Assembly (NCBI RefSeq): GCF_004348685.1
Contig: NZ_SMKO01000068.1
Coordinates: 1 to 44,377, forward strand
Length of the DNA: 44,377 nt
Origin: Nonomuraea deserti
GTDB taxonomy: Bacteria > Actinomycetota > Actinomycetes > Streptosporangiales > Streptosporangiaceae
Direction of reading: 5' to 3'
Positions 16,807 to 24,511 of this stretch are shown one piece after another. The notes below the pieces were generated by a model. It was given only the letters and a program-made list of their open reading frames with translations. It did not search any database and had not been told where the DNA came from. Within the stretch, counting starts at the first letter, position 1. Each line of letters begins with the position of its first letter. Made by a program: the position numbers and the translations under genes.

Positions 16807-17379
16807 ATGGCGATCGTGAGACGCGAGCGCAGTGACGCGGCCCGCAACCGCGCGAAGATCCTGTCCGCGGCCGAGCGCATCGTGGCCGCGCACGGGGTGG
16901 AGGGCCTGTCCATGGCGGAGGTGGCGGCGGCGGCCGGAGTGGGCGTCGGCACGCTCTACCGGCGCTTCGGTGACCGGTCGGGCCTCGCGTACGCGCTCAT
17001 CGATCGGCGGGAGCGGGAGTTCCAGGCCGCGTTCCTCGAGGGCCCGCCGCCTCTCGGTCCGGGGGCCGACCCGGCCGAGCGGGTCAGGGCGTTCCTGCGG
17101 GCGCTGGCGGACCGGACGGTCGAGCAACTCGACCTGCTGCTCATGGCCGAGACGGCGAGCCCGCTGGCCCGCTTCGGCGGCGCGTACGACGCCTACCACG
17201 GTCACCTGGTCATGCTGATCGGCCGGCTGCGCCCGGAGGCCGACGCCTACTGCCTGGCCGACGCGCTGCTGGCGCCGCTGTCCGCCGAGTTGCTCGCCCA
17301 TCGGCTCAGGAGAGGCGGGGTGGGTGTCGAGCGGATCACGTCGGCGCTCGACGAGCTGGTGTCCGGTCTCGTCCGCTGA
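16807..17379 (+). CDS. TetR family transcriptional regulator
   Basis: The 190-residue protein has an N-terminal TetR helix-turn-helix (ARNRAKILSAAERIVAAHGVEGLSMAEVAAAAGVGVGTLYRRFGDRSGL, about residues 11-60; the recognition helix is GVGTLYRRFG). The C-terminal ligand domain is rich in Leu, Ala and Arg, as usual. The start is ATG 16807; a GTG three codons later is an alternative. Only a weak ribosome site (CAAGG) is close. It probably represses the divergent SDR gene through the palindromes in the 75-bp gap; the ligand is unknown. Confidence 0.9.
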   Translation: MAIVRRERSDAARNRAKILSAAERIVAAHGVEGLSMAEVAAAAGVGVGTLYRRFGDRSGLAYALIDRREREFQAAFLEGPPPLGPGADPAERVRAFLRALADRTVEQLDLLLMAETASPLARFGGAYDAYHGHLVMLIGRLRPEADAYCLADALLAPLSAELLAHRLRRGGVGVERITSALDELVSGLVR

Positions 17380-17400
17380 GGCGCCTGCTGCGTCGGCAGT

Positions 17401-17515
17401 TTTGGGACGCACGTTACACAGTGTGTTTTTAGGGAAACATGTGAAATTTCCGGACAAGTGATGGTCGTGTCTGCTAGGAAAGGGCGGGTCGTATTCGTAT
17501 TAGAGAGGTTCCATC
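17401..17515 (+). promoter_or_regulatory. AT-richer upstream region of the repeat membrane protein
   Basis: This stretch is visibly poorer in G+C than its surroundings. It holds an 11-bp palindrome ACACAGTGTGT (17416-17426) and a GGAAA...TTTCC inverted pair around 17433-17451. A purine-rich GAGAGG sits before the GTG start. It is the likely promoter region, but no convincing -35/-10 pair could be assigned. Confidence 0.4.
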
Positions 17516-18865
17516 GTGGCGCGCGACGAGAACGACAGGCCATACGAGGATGGGCAGGGTAGGTCGTTAAACCCGGAGATGACGGGTGATGTGCTGTCCC
17601 CGCGGTGGAGCACTGAAGACACCGACGAGCAACCCGCCATCCAGGTGGTCGGCAACGAGACCTACATCCTTCCGCTTGAAAAGGGCGCCGAGCCCCAGTT
17701 GATAGAGCGGCGTGACGTCCTTGACGACCCCGGTCATCACGACGTGCTCAGCGGGACGACCTCGGCGTACGACGCCGGCGGTTCGCATGACGTGCTCGAC
17801 GGGGGGAGCGCCCCGCGTGACGTGCTGGGTGGCGGCGATCCCCATGACGTGCTGGGCGGCGGGAGCGACTCCCACCGTGACGTGCTGAGCGGTTCCAGCG
17901 GGCACGAGTTCGGCGGCCCGAGCGGCCCGCACGAGTTCGGCGGGCCCAGTGGCGCGCACGACTTCGGCGGTCCGAGCGGCCCGCACGAGTTCGGTGGTCC
18001 GAGCGGCCCGCATGACTTCGGTGGTCCGAGCGGCCCGCACGAGTTCGGCGGTCCGAGCGGCCCGCATGATTTCGGTGGTCCGAGCGGCCCGCACGAGTTC
18101 GGCGGTCCGAGCGGCCCGCACGAGGTGTTCGACGAGCGCGGCTCCCGCCACGCCGACGACGAGGCCGCCTACCTTCCGCTCGACCGGGGTTACGAGGCGG
18201 ACGACCGGGATGACGACAAGCCCAAGCGCGGCTTCCTCGGCTCCGGCTGGACCGACGATTCCGCCGAGGGACGTTCCTCCCGCGGCGGCGGCGGTGGCGG
18301 CGAGGGCGAGGTGCGTCACCGCACCCGGGTCCTGCTGGTGGCGGCCGCCGCGGTGGTGCTGGTCGGCGTCGGGGTGGGCTGGATGCTCACCGGTACGTCC
18401 TCCGACGACCCGTGCGCCGGCGGCAGGTGCGCCAGCGCCGGAGAGGTGACCGCCCCCTCCGACTCGGCCGTCCCCTCGGAGGAGGAGCAGACGCCGGTGG
18501 AGGAGGAGACCGAGCCCGTCCCCTCCGACTCGGCCACCGACGAGCCCACGGAGCCGGCGCGGCCGGACCGTCCGCAGGGGCAGACCCGTCCCACGCGCGA
18601 GCCGCAGAGCCGCCCGTCGCCCACGCGCGACATCGGCGACCCGACCACCAAGGCCAGCCCCAGGTCCACCCGGGCCCCGCAGGGTCAGATGCGGGACACC
18701 GAGACCTCGAACGAGACGCGGGTGACCAAGGAGCCGAGGACCCCCAGCCAGGAGTCGCAGGATCAGCCTCCCGCGACGCAGCCGACGCAGGCCCCGGTGC
18801 CCGAGCCCGAGCCGACCGAGGAGGAGCGGAAGGGGCTGCTCGACATCCTGTTCCCCTGGGCGTAG
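17516..18865 (+). CDS. Repeat-rich single-pass membrane protein of unknown function
   Basis: A 449-residue acidic protein. Residues 1-60 are polar. Residues 63-130 hold irregular repeats around (R/H)DVL(S/G/D)GG. Residues 130-201 are eight near-identical 9-mers H(E/D)FGGPSGP. A Gly-rich linker and a basic HRTRV lead to one transmembrane helix (about 265-287, LLVAAAAVVLVGVGVGWML). The outer part (290-449) is Pro/Thr/Ser/Glu/Arg-rich, contains two Cys (CAGGRC) just outside the membrane and ends GLLDILFPWA. The topology suggests a disordered, repeat-bearing cytoplasmic N-terminus and a wall-spanning tail. No enzymatic motif is seen and I do not recognise a family. GTG start with GAGAGG upstream. 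Confidence 0.8.
   Translation: MARDENDRPYEDGQGRSLNPEMTGDVLSPRWSTEDTDEQPAIQVVGNETYILPLEKGAEPQLIERRDVLDDPGHHDVLSGTTSAYDAGGSHDVLDGGSAPRDVLGGGDPHDVLGGGSDSHRDVLSGSSGHEFGGPSGPHEFGGPSGAHDFGGPSGPHEFGGPSGPHDFGGPSGPHEFGGPSGPHDFGGPSGPHEFGGPSGPHEVFDERGSRHADDEAAYLPLDRGYEADDRDDDKPKRGFLGSGWTDDSAEGRSSRGGGGGGEGEVRHRTRVLLVAAAAVVLVGVGVGWMLTGTSSDDPCAGGRCASAGEVTAPSDSAVPSEEEQTPVEEETEPVPSDSATDEPTEPARPDRPQGQTRPTREPQSRPSPTRDIGDPTTKASPRSTRAPQGQMRDTETSNETRVTKEPRTPSQESQDQPPATQPTQAPVPEPEPTEEERKGLLDILFPWA
17903..18118 (+). repeat. 27-bp coding tandem repeat, eight units
   Basis: Units start with CAC/CAT at 17903, 17930, 17957, 17984, 18011, 18038, 18065 and 18092, each encoding H(E/D)FGGPSG(P/A). From the third unit on, GAC/GAT (Asp) and GAG (Glu) alternate until the last, so the duplicating unit was probably 54 bp. 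Only synonymous GGC/GGT changes and one Pro-to-Ala separate the copies. Confidence 0.95.
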
Positions 18866-18956
18866 GGCCCGGGCGCAGGACAGACCACTCTCCGTGTGGG
18901 CCGCCGACCGCGGTCCACCCGTAGGATGCGGATCCAGGTGCTGGTCTGGCAGACTT

Positions 18957-18970
18957 GGAAACCGCTTTCC
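18957..18970. promoter_or_regulatory. LacI-type operator upstream of the lacI-family gene
   Basis: GGAAACCGCTTTCC is an inverted repeat typical of LacI/GalR-family sites (GAAAnCGnTTTC). It ends 11 bp before the GTG start of the LacI-family gene and abuts its ribosome site, which would allow autorepression. It differs by one base from the perfect palindrome at 27745-27758. Confidence 0.8.
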
Positions 18971-18981
18971 TGGGAGGTCTC

Positions 18982-19974
18982 GTGGTCACGCTTGAAGACG
19001 TCGCCAAGCAGGCGGGCGTCTCCCTGGCGACCGCCTCGCGGGTGCTCAACGGCAGCACCCGCCAGGTCGGCGCGGCTCTGCGGGCGCGGGTCGAGCAGGC
19101 CGCCGACGAGCTGGGCTACCGCGCCAACATCGCGGCCCAGACGCTGGCCCGCGGCGCGAGCAACGTCATCGGCATCGTCGTCCACGACCTGACCGACCCC
19201 TATTTCGCGGCCCTGGCCGACGGGGCGATGCGGGCAGCGGCCACCGAGGGCCTGCTCGTCATGGTGGGCACCACGCACCGCGACCCCGAGCAGGAGATCG
19301 CCTACGTGGCGACGCTCAACGCCCAGCGCGTCAGGGCGGTGCTGCTGGTCGGCTCGCGCGTGGCTGACCCGGCCGTCACCGGGCGCCTGCGCGACGAGCT
19401 GGCCCGATACCAGGCGGGCGGCGGGCGGGCGGCCTGCGTGGGCCAGGACCTGCTCGGCGTCGACACGGTCGCGCCGGCCAACCGGCAGGGCGCGGCCGAG
19501 CTGGCCCGGGCCCTGGCCGATCTGGGGCACACGCGGTTCGCGGTGCTGGCGGGGCCGCCGCATCTGGTGACGGCGGCCGACCGCTGCGCCGGGTTCGTCG
19601 AGGCGCTGGAGGAGCTGGGGCTGCCCGCGCCGCAGGTGATCCACGGGCCGTTCGACCGCGACGGCGGCTACGCCGCGGCCACGCAGGCAGGCGACGCGAC
19701 CTGCGTATTCGCGGTCAACGACGTGATGGCGGTCGGGGCGCTCGCGGCCTATCGCGAGCGCGGCGTCCGGGTGCCCGACGACGTCTCGGTGGCCGGGTTC
19801 GACGACATCGTCACGCTGCGTGATCACGTGCCCGCGCTGACGACCGTGCGCCTGCCGCTGAAGGACATGGGGGCCCGGGCGCTGGAGCTGGCGCTGGGTG
19901 AAGGAGATCCGGTCGTGGTCGAGCAGGTCGCGGGCGAGGTCGTGCTGCGGGAGAGCGTGCGGAGGATGACATGA
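18982..19974 (+). CDS. LacI family transcriptional regulator
   Basis: The 330-residue repressor has an N-terminal LacI helix-turn-helix (VTLEDVAKQAGVSLATASRVLNGSTRQVGAALRARVEQAADELGYRAN, with the hinge helix after it). A periplasmic-binding-protein-like sugar domain follows: VIGIVVHDLTDPYFAALADG, DRCAGFVEALEELG, and the C-terminal VPDDVSVAGFDDIVTLRDHVPALTTVRLP. The GTG at 18982 follows GGAGG at 18973-18977; a TTG at 18955 would place the operator inside the gene. Its stop overlaps the ATG of the TIM-barrel isomerase (ATGA). Operators upstream of itself and of the 24.5-27.7 kb operon define a likely regulon. Confidence 0.93.
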   Translation: MVTLEDVAKQAGVSLATASRVLNGSTRQVGAALRARVEQAADELGYRANIAAQTLARGASNVIGIVVHDLTDPYFAALADGAMRAAATEGLLVMVGTTHRDPEQEIAYVATLNAQRVRAVLLVGSRVADPAVTGRLRDELARYQAGGGRAACVGQDLLGVDTVAPANRQGAAELARALADLGHTRFAVLAGPPHLVTAADRCAGFVEALEELGLPAPQVIHGPFDRDGGYAAATQAGDATCVFAVNDVMAVGALAAYRERGVRVPDDVSVAGFDDIVTLRDHVPALTTVRLPLKDMGARALELALGEGDPVVVEQVAGEVVLRESVRRMT

Positions 19975-20744
19975 GGCTGGCGGTCAGCACGCTGGGCATG
20001 CCCGGCGAGGGGCTCGACAGGGCGATCGAGATCGCGGCCGGAGGCGGTTGCCAGGGGCTGGAGCTGCGCCTGCACCCGGAGACCGGCGTGCACGCCGGCC
20101 TGGACGCCGCGGAGCGGCGGTCGGTGCGGGAGCGGGTGGAGCGGGCGGGCCTGGAAATTTCGGCCCTCGCTGGATATGTCGGCGTATGTGAGCCCGGGCC
20201 GGACGAACCCGTCATCGCGGCGCTCCTCGCCGACCTGCGGCTCGCCGCCGACCTGGGCGCTCCCGGCGTGCGGGTCTTCCCCCGTGGCGACGATCCGGCC
20301 GTCGGCGCCCGCAGGCTCAAGGCGGTCTCCGGCACGGCGGGCGCCCTCGGCTGCCGCGTTCTCGTCGAGACGCACGACGACATGGCCACCGGCGCCGCCG
20401 TGACCGTCCTGCTCGCCGAGACGGGCTGCCCCGAGACCACCGGCGCGCTGTGGGACCTGCTGCACCCTTGGCGCAACGGCGAGCCGCCGGCCGACTCGCT
20501 CGCCGCGCTCGGGCCTCACCTGGCGTACGTCCAGGTCAAGGACGCGGTCGCGGCCGGCGACACCACGCCGGTGCCCTTGTGGACCGGGTCCGTGCCGCTC
20601 GACGAGGCGGGCGGGCTGCTGCGCGGCGCGGGCTACGCGGGCTGGGTGTCGCTGGAGTGGGAGCGCACGTGGTATCCGAAGGTCGCTCCGGTCGAGGAGA
20701 TCCTGCCGGGCGCGGCCGAATGGGTGCGACGTTTCACCGCTTAG
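19971..20744 (+). CDS. Sugar phosphate isomerase/epimerase (xylose isomerase-like TIM barrel)
   Basis: The 257-residue protein belongs to the AP_endonuc_2 TIM-barrel group. Typical strand-end metal or active-site residues are seen in GGGCQGLELRL, GVRVFPRG, VLVETHDD (Glu), GALWDLLHPW (Asp and His) and WVSLEWER (Glu). Members isomerise or epimerise sugars or inositol derivatives; no substrate can be assigned. It is coupled to the lacI-family gene by a four-base overlap, and the phosphodiesterase-like gene begins 8 bp after its stop, so all three are one operon. Confidence 0.85.
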   Translation: MRLAVSTLGMPGEGLDRAIEIAAGGGCQGLELRLHPETGVHAGLDAAERRSVRERVERAGLEISALAGYVGVCEPGPDEPVIAALLADLRLAADLGAPGVRVFPRGDDPAVGARRLKAVSGTAGALGCRVLVETHDDMATGAAVTVLLAETGCPETTGALWDLLHPWRNGEPPADSLAALGPHLAYVQVKDAVAAGDTTPVPLWTGSVPLDEAGGLLRGAGYAGWVSLEWERTWYPKVAPVEEILPGAAEWVRRFTA

Positions 20745-20752
20745 ATAGGGGG

Positions 20753-21673
20753 ATGTCCCCATCGAAGAACAAAGTGCTCGTCGTCGGGATGGACGGCCTG
20801 CGCTTCGACCGGCTCCAGGCCGTGGGCGCGCCGGTGCTGGCCGAGCTGATGGCCTCCGGCGCGTACGGCACCAGCATGCTCCCCTACGGTGAGGCCGGCA
20901 CACCGCGTACGGAGTCGCCCGGCGAGGTCGTGCGCAAGACCTCCGAGCCCCCGGCCGGCGGACGGGTGATCAGGTCGCGTACGGACTCGGGGCCCGGCTG
21001 GTCGTCCATCGCCACCGGGGCCTGGCCCGACAGGCACGGCGTCGTAGACAACGGCTTCACCGCACCCCAGTTCCAGAAATTTCCGGACTTCCTGACTCGC
21101 GCGAAGAAGGCCCGCCCCGAGCTGAACACCGCGGCCTTCTTCTCCTGGGCGGCGCTCGCGGAGCACGGCGCGTTCGGCCCGGCGGTCGACCACCGGTTCG
21201 TGCTCGACGGATACGCGATCGGCTGGGCCGAGGCCGACAAGCAGGTCGCCGCAGCGGCCGAGCGGCACCTGGCTGAGACCGACCCGGACGCCGTGTTCGT
21301 CTACCTGGGCGACACCGACGAGGTGGCCCACGATCTCGGCCCGCACTGTCCCGAGTACACCGCCGCCCTCCAGACCCAGGACGCCTACCTGGGGCGCCTG
21401 CTCGACACCGTCCGCGCCCGGCCCTCGTACGCGCGCGAATGCTGGACCGTGCTCGTCACCACCGACCACGGTCACGTGGACGAGGGCGGTCACGGTGGCG
21501 TCGCGGAGGAGGAGCGCACGGTGTTCGTGATCGCCAACCGGCTGGGGGAGCACCTGGGCGGCCGTTTCCTGGCCGGTCCCCGGCTGGTCGACGTGGGCCC
21601 CACGGTGCTCGCCATCCTCGGTGTGGCCGTCGATCCCGCGTGGGACCTGGACGGCGCGCCGCTGGAACTATGA
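20753..21673 (+). CDS. Alkaline phosphatase superfamily protein (nucleotide pyrophosphatase/phosphodiesterase type)
   Basis: The 306-residue enzyme shows the metal and nucleophile pattern of the type I phosphodiesterase branch: VVGMDGLRFDRL near the start (first Asp), SGPGWSSIATGAWPDRHGVVDNGF (nucleophile Ser where Thr/Ser is usual, about residue 83), YLGDTDEVAHDLG and TTDHGHVDEGGHGG (paired metal ligands). No signal peptide is visible, so it probably acts in the cytoplasm on a phosphodiester or phosphorylated sugar. The start ATG is hard against AGGGGG, with an unusually short spacing. Third gene of the LacI operon. Confidence 0.85.
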   Translation: MSPSKNKVLVVGMDGLRFDRLQAVGAPVLAELMASGAYGTSMLPYGEAGTPRTESPGEVVRKTSEPPAGGRVIRSRTDSGPGWSSIATGAWPDRHGVVDNGFTAPQFQKFPDFLTRAKKARPELNTAAFFSWAALAEHGAFGPAVDHRFVLDGYAIGWAEADKQVAAAAERHLAETDPDAVFVYLGDTDEVAHDLGPHCPEYTAALQTQDAYLGRLLDTVRARPSYARECWTVLVTTDHGHVDEGGHGGVAEEERTVFVIANRLGEHLGGRFLAGPRLVDVGPTVLAILGVAVDPAWDLDGAPLEL

Positions 21674-21711
21674 CGTCTTTCATCAAGTGTTGAATTTCTG
21701 CCGGGAAAGCG

Positions 21712-21725
21712 TGACACTCGTGTCA
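21712..21725. promoter_or_regulatory. Palindrome upstream of the rph-like gene
   Basis: TGACACTCGTGTCA is a perfect 6+6 inverted repeat with a two-base centre, 27 bp before the rph-like ATG. It could be a regulator site. The rifamycin-associated element reported upstream of actinomycete rph genes is not seen in this 79-bp gap. Confidence 0.45.
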
Positions 21726-21752
21726 GGACGCCGAACGGCAGGGGTATATCTG

Positions 21753-24353
21753 ATGAACACGGCACTGGATTTCTCCGAGATCGACGCGGGGATGCTCGCA
21801 GAGGTGGGCGGAAAGGCCGCCAACCTCGGCGAGCTGACCAGGGCGGGGCTGCCCGTACCACCCGGCTGGGTGCTGACCACGCAGGCTTACCGTCAGGTCG
21901 CCGAGGGCCTGGAGACCAGCGGCGACGGGCTCGCCGAGCGCGCCAGGCGGCACCTGCTGCGGGCCCCGGTGCCGGACGCCGTGCGCGAGACCATCGTGAA
22001 GGCGTACACCGCGCTCGGCGACGACGTGCCGGTGGCCGTGCGCTCCTCCGCCACAGCCGAGGACCTGCCGTTCGCCAGCTTCGCCGGGCAGCAGGACACC
22101 TTCCTCAACGTGGTGGGCGAGGACGCGGTGGTCGACGCCGTACGCCGCTGCTGGGCCTCGCTCTGGACCGACCGCGCCGTCGCCTACCGCGAGTCGAACG
22201 GCATCGACCATGCCGCCGTGCGGCTCGCGGTGGTCGTCCAGACCATGGTGGACGCGCGGGTCTCCGGCGTCATGTTCACCGCCAACCCGGTGACGGGCCG
22301 GCGGCGCGAGGCCGTCATCGACGCGGCCCCCGGGCTCGGCGAGGCCGTCGTCTCCGGCGCCGTGAACCCCGACCGCTTCATCGTCCACGGGGGCGAGATC
22401 CTCGAACGCCAGGCGGGCGACAAGCGGCTGGCCGTCCGCGCGCTGCCCGGCGGCGGCACGGAACGCGTCGAGACCCCGCCGGACGGAGAACCCGGGAAAG
22501 AACTCTGCCTGACCGACGCCGAGGTGCTCGCCCTGGCCGGGCTGGGCACGCGCGTCGAAGACCACTACGGCGCCCCCCAGGACACCGAGTGGGCCATCGA
22601 CCACGACGGCGGGCTCTGGCTCACCCAGGCGCGCCCGATCACCACGCTCTACCCGCTGCCGGACAACCCCAGGCCGGGCCTGCGGGCGTACTTCTCGTTC
22701 AACGTCGCCCAGGGCGTCATGGGACCGATCACGCCCATGGGGCTGTCGGCCCTGCGGCTGGTCGCCTCGGGAGCGGTCGGACTGTTCGGCTACGGCCCCG
22801 CCGACCCCCTCGACGGCCCCGCCTCCATGACCGAGTCGGGGCAGCGGTTGTGGATGGACCTCACCACCGCCGTACGCAGCAAGGCCGGCCGCGCCATCAT
22901 GCCGCGCATGCTGCAGCTCGGGGAGGCGCGCACGGGCCCGGTCATCGAACAGCTGGTGACGGATCCCCGGCTGCCGCTGACGTACACCTCCCGCCGCCCG
23001 GTGATCCGCGGCCTGAGCCGCTTCGCCCGCCGCATCCACGCCCCCTCGCGGGCGCTGCTCGCGCTGACCAGGCCGGGCAAGGCCCTGGCGTACACCGCCC
23101 GCGTGGGCGAGATGATCGACCGGCGCCTGCCGCCGCCGCCGGAGGCCACCCCGGAGCAGCGCCTCGACCACGCCCAGCGCGTGCTGTCCCGCGCGTTCCC
23201 CCTCATCGTCTCGATCATGCCGATCGTGGTCACGGGCTACGGCCTGTTCGTGTTGTCCTCCAAGCTCTCCGGCGTGCCGATCGGCGACATGCAGGACGTC
23301 CTGCGCAGCGTCCCCCGCAACCCGACCACGGAGATGGACCTGGAACTGTGGGACCTGTCCACCCGCGTCGAGCCCGAGCCGTTCATGACGGAGCCGGTGG
23401 AGGAGCTCGTCCGCCGCTACCGGGCCGGCACGCTCCCGCCCATCGCCCAGCGAGAGATCACGAGATTCCTGGACACGTACGGCCATCGCGGAGTCGCCGA
23501 GATCGACCTGGGCGTGCCCCGCTGGTCGGAGGAGCCCGCGCACATCCTCGGTGTGATCGCCAACTACCTGCGCATGGACGGCGACGCCGCCCTCGCGCCC
23601 GCCGCGCTGTTCGCCAAGGGCGCGCGGGAGGCGCGGACGGAGATCGCCCGCGTGGCCGCCGAGGCCGGACGCAAGGGCCGGTGGCGGGCCGCCGTCGTGC
23701 GGTTCGCGCTCGGGCGCACCCGGATGTACGTGGGGTTGCGCGAGCTGCCCAAGTTCTACGTGGTCAAGCTCCTCGCCGGGGTGCGGCGGAGCCTGCTGCA
23801 GGTGGGGGAGCACCTGGTCGGCCTCGGGGTGCTGGACGCGGCCCGGGACGTGTTCCTCCTCGACCTGAGAGAGGCCAGGGCCGCTCTGGCGGGCGGCGAC
23901 CTGCGCGGGCTCGTGGCGGAGCGGCGGGAGGCGTACGAACGGGAGTCGCGCCGCAGGCACGTGCCCAGGGTGCTGCTCTCCGACGGCACCGAGCCCGAGG
24001 CGCTCGCCACCCCCGCCCCTGCTTCCGGCTCTGGTGGCGCGCTGATCGGGACGGCCGCGTCGGCGGGCACCGTCACGGGCGTGGCGAGGGTGGTCATGGA
24101 CCCGATCGGCGCGCACCTGGAGCCTGGCGAGATCCTGGTCTGCCCCTCGACGGACCCGGGCTGGACCCCGCTGTTCCTGACGGCGGGCGGGCTCGTGATG
24201 GAGATGGGCGGCTCCATGTCGCACGGCGCGGTGGTGGCCAGGGAGTACGGCATCCCGGCCGTCGTCGGCGTCGCCGACGCCACCCACCGCGTCACCACCG
24301 GCCAGAAGATCACCGTGAACGGCGCCGCGGGCACCGTGACGCTCCCGACCTGA
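21753..24353 (+). CDS. rph: Rifampin phosphotransferase-like / PEP-synthase-type enzyme
   Basis: The 866-residue protein matches rifampin phosphotransferase in length and order: an ATP-grasp domain (about 1-315; GGKAANLGELTRAGLPVPPGWVLT, VAVRSSATAEDLPFASFAGQQDTFLNV, SGVMFTANPVTGRRREAVIDA, DTEWAIDHDGGLWLTQARPITTLYPLP), a central antibiotic-binding-like domain (about 330-750) and a C-terminal swivelling His domain with GGSMSHGAVVAREYGIPAVVGV. The catalytic His is residue 824, next to the position known in Listeria RPH (825 of 867). RPH inactivates rifamycins by ATP-dependent phosphorylation. A related PEP-synthase-like role is an alternative, because the upstream gap lacks the usual rifamycin-associated element. 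The ATG has GCAGGGG at 21738-21744. Confidence 0.85.
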   Translation: MNTALDFSEIDAGMLAEVGGKAANLGELTRAGLPVPPGWVLTTQAYRQVAEGLETSGDGLAERARRHLLRAPVPDAVRETIVKAYTALGDDVPVAVRSSATAEDLPFASFAGQQDTFLNVVGEDAVVDAVRRCWASLWTDRAVAYRESNGIDHAAVRLAVVVQTMVDARVSGVMFTANPVTGRRREAVIDAAPGLGEAVVSGAVNPDRFIVHGGEILERQAGDKRLAVRALPGGGTERVETPPDGEPGKELCLTDAEVLALAGLGTRVEDHYGAPQDTEWAIDHDGGLWLTQARPITTLYPLPDNPRPGLRAYFSFNVAQGVMGPITPMGLSALRLVASGAVGLFGYGPADPLDGPASMTESGQRLWMDLTTAVRSKAGRAIMPRMLQLGEARTGPVIEQLVTDPRLPLTYTSRRPVIRGLSRFARRIHAPSRALLALTRPGKALAYTARVGEMIDRRLPPPPEATPEQRLDHAQRVLSRAFPLIVSIMPIVVTGYGLFVLSSKLSGVPIGDMQDVLRSVPRNPTTEMDLELWDLSTRVEPEPFMTEPVEELVRRYRAGTLPPIAQREITRFLDTYGHRGVAEIDLGVPRWSEEPAHILGVIANYLRMDGDAALAPAALFAKGAREARTEIARVAAEAGRKGRWRAAVVRFALGRTRMYVGLRELPKFYVVKLLAGVRRSLLQVGEHLVGLGVLDAARDVFLLDLREARAALAGGDLRGLVAERREAYERESRRRHVPRVLLSDGTEPEALATPAPASGSGGALIGTAASAGTVTGVARVVMDPIGAHLEPGEILVCPSTDPGWTPLFLTAGGLVMEMGGSMSHGAVVAREYGIPAVVGVADATHRVTTGQKITVNGAAGTVTLPT

Positions 24354-24422
24354 CACCTCCGGCGGCCGGGCGGCCGGGATCACGGCGGGGCGGAGACCGG
24401 CCAACGCCCGGGAGGCGCAACA

Positions 24423-24500
24423 TCACCGGCGTAGTCGTGCCGTCCCTCGCGGGGAGCGGCGTCACCGGCGGAGTCGTGCCGTCCCTTGCGGGGAGCGGCA
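24423..24500. repeat. 39-bp tandem repeat, two copies, each with a hairpin
   Basis: Copies at 24423-24461 and 24462-24500 differ at three bases; both begin TCACCGGCG. The second contains GTGCCG...CGGCAC flanking CCC/GGG, a stem-loop of about ten pairs, and the first a slightly weaker version. The repeat lies between the convergent rph-like and TIM-barrel genes, so it may be a duplicated bidirectional terminator. Confidence 0.8.
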
Positions 24501-24511
24501 CGCCCCGCGGG

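Noticed and set aside
17903..18118. CRISPR-like array
   Set aside because: Units are contiguous 27-bp coding copies with no unique spacers.
17567..18319. Minus-strand repeat protein (RAARTAELV repeats)
   Set aside because: It is the reverse frame of the 27-bp coding repeat; repeated DNA gives repeated peptides in all frames. The plus frame has a start site, a membrane helix and a sensible tail.
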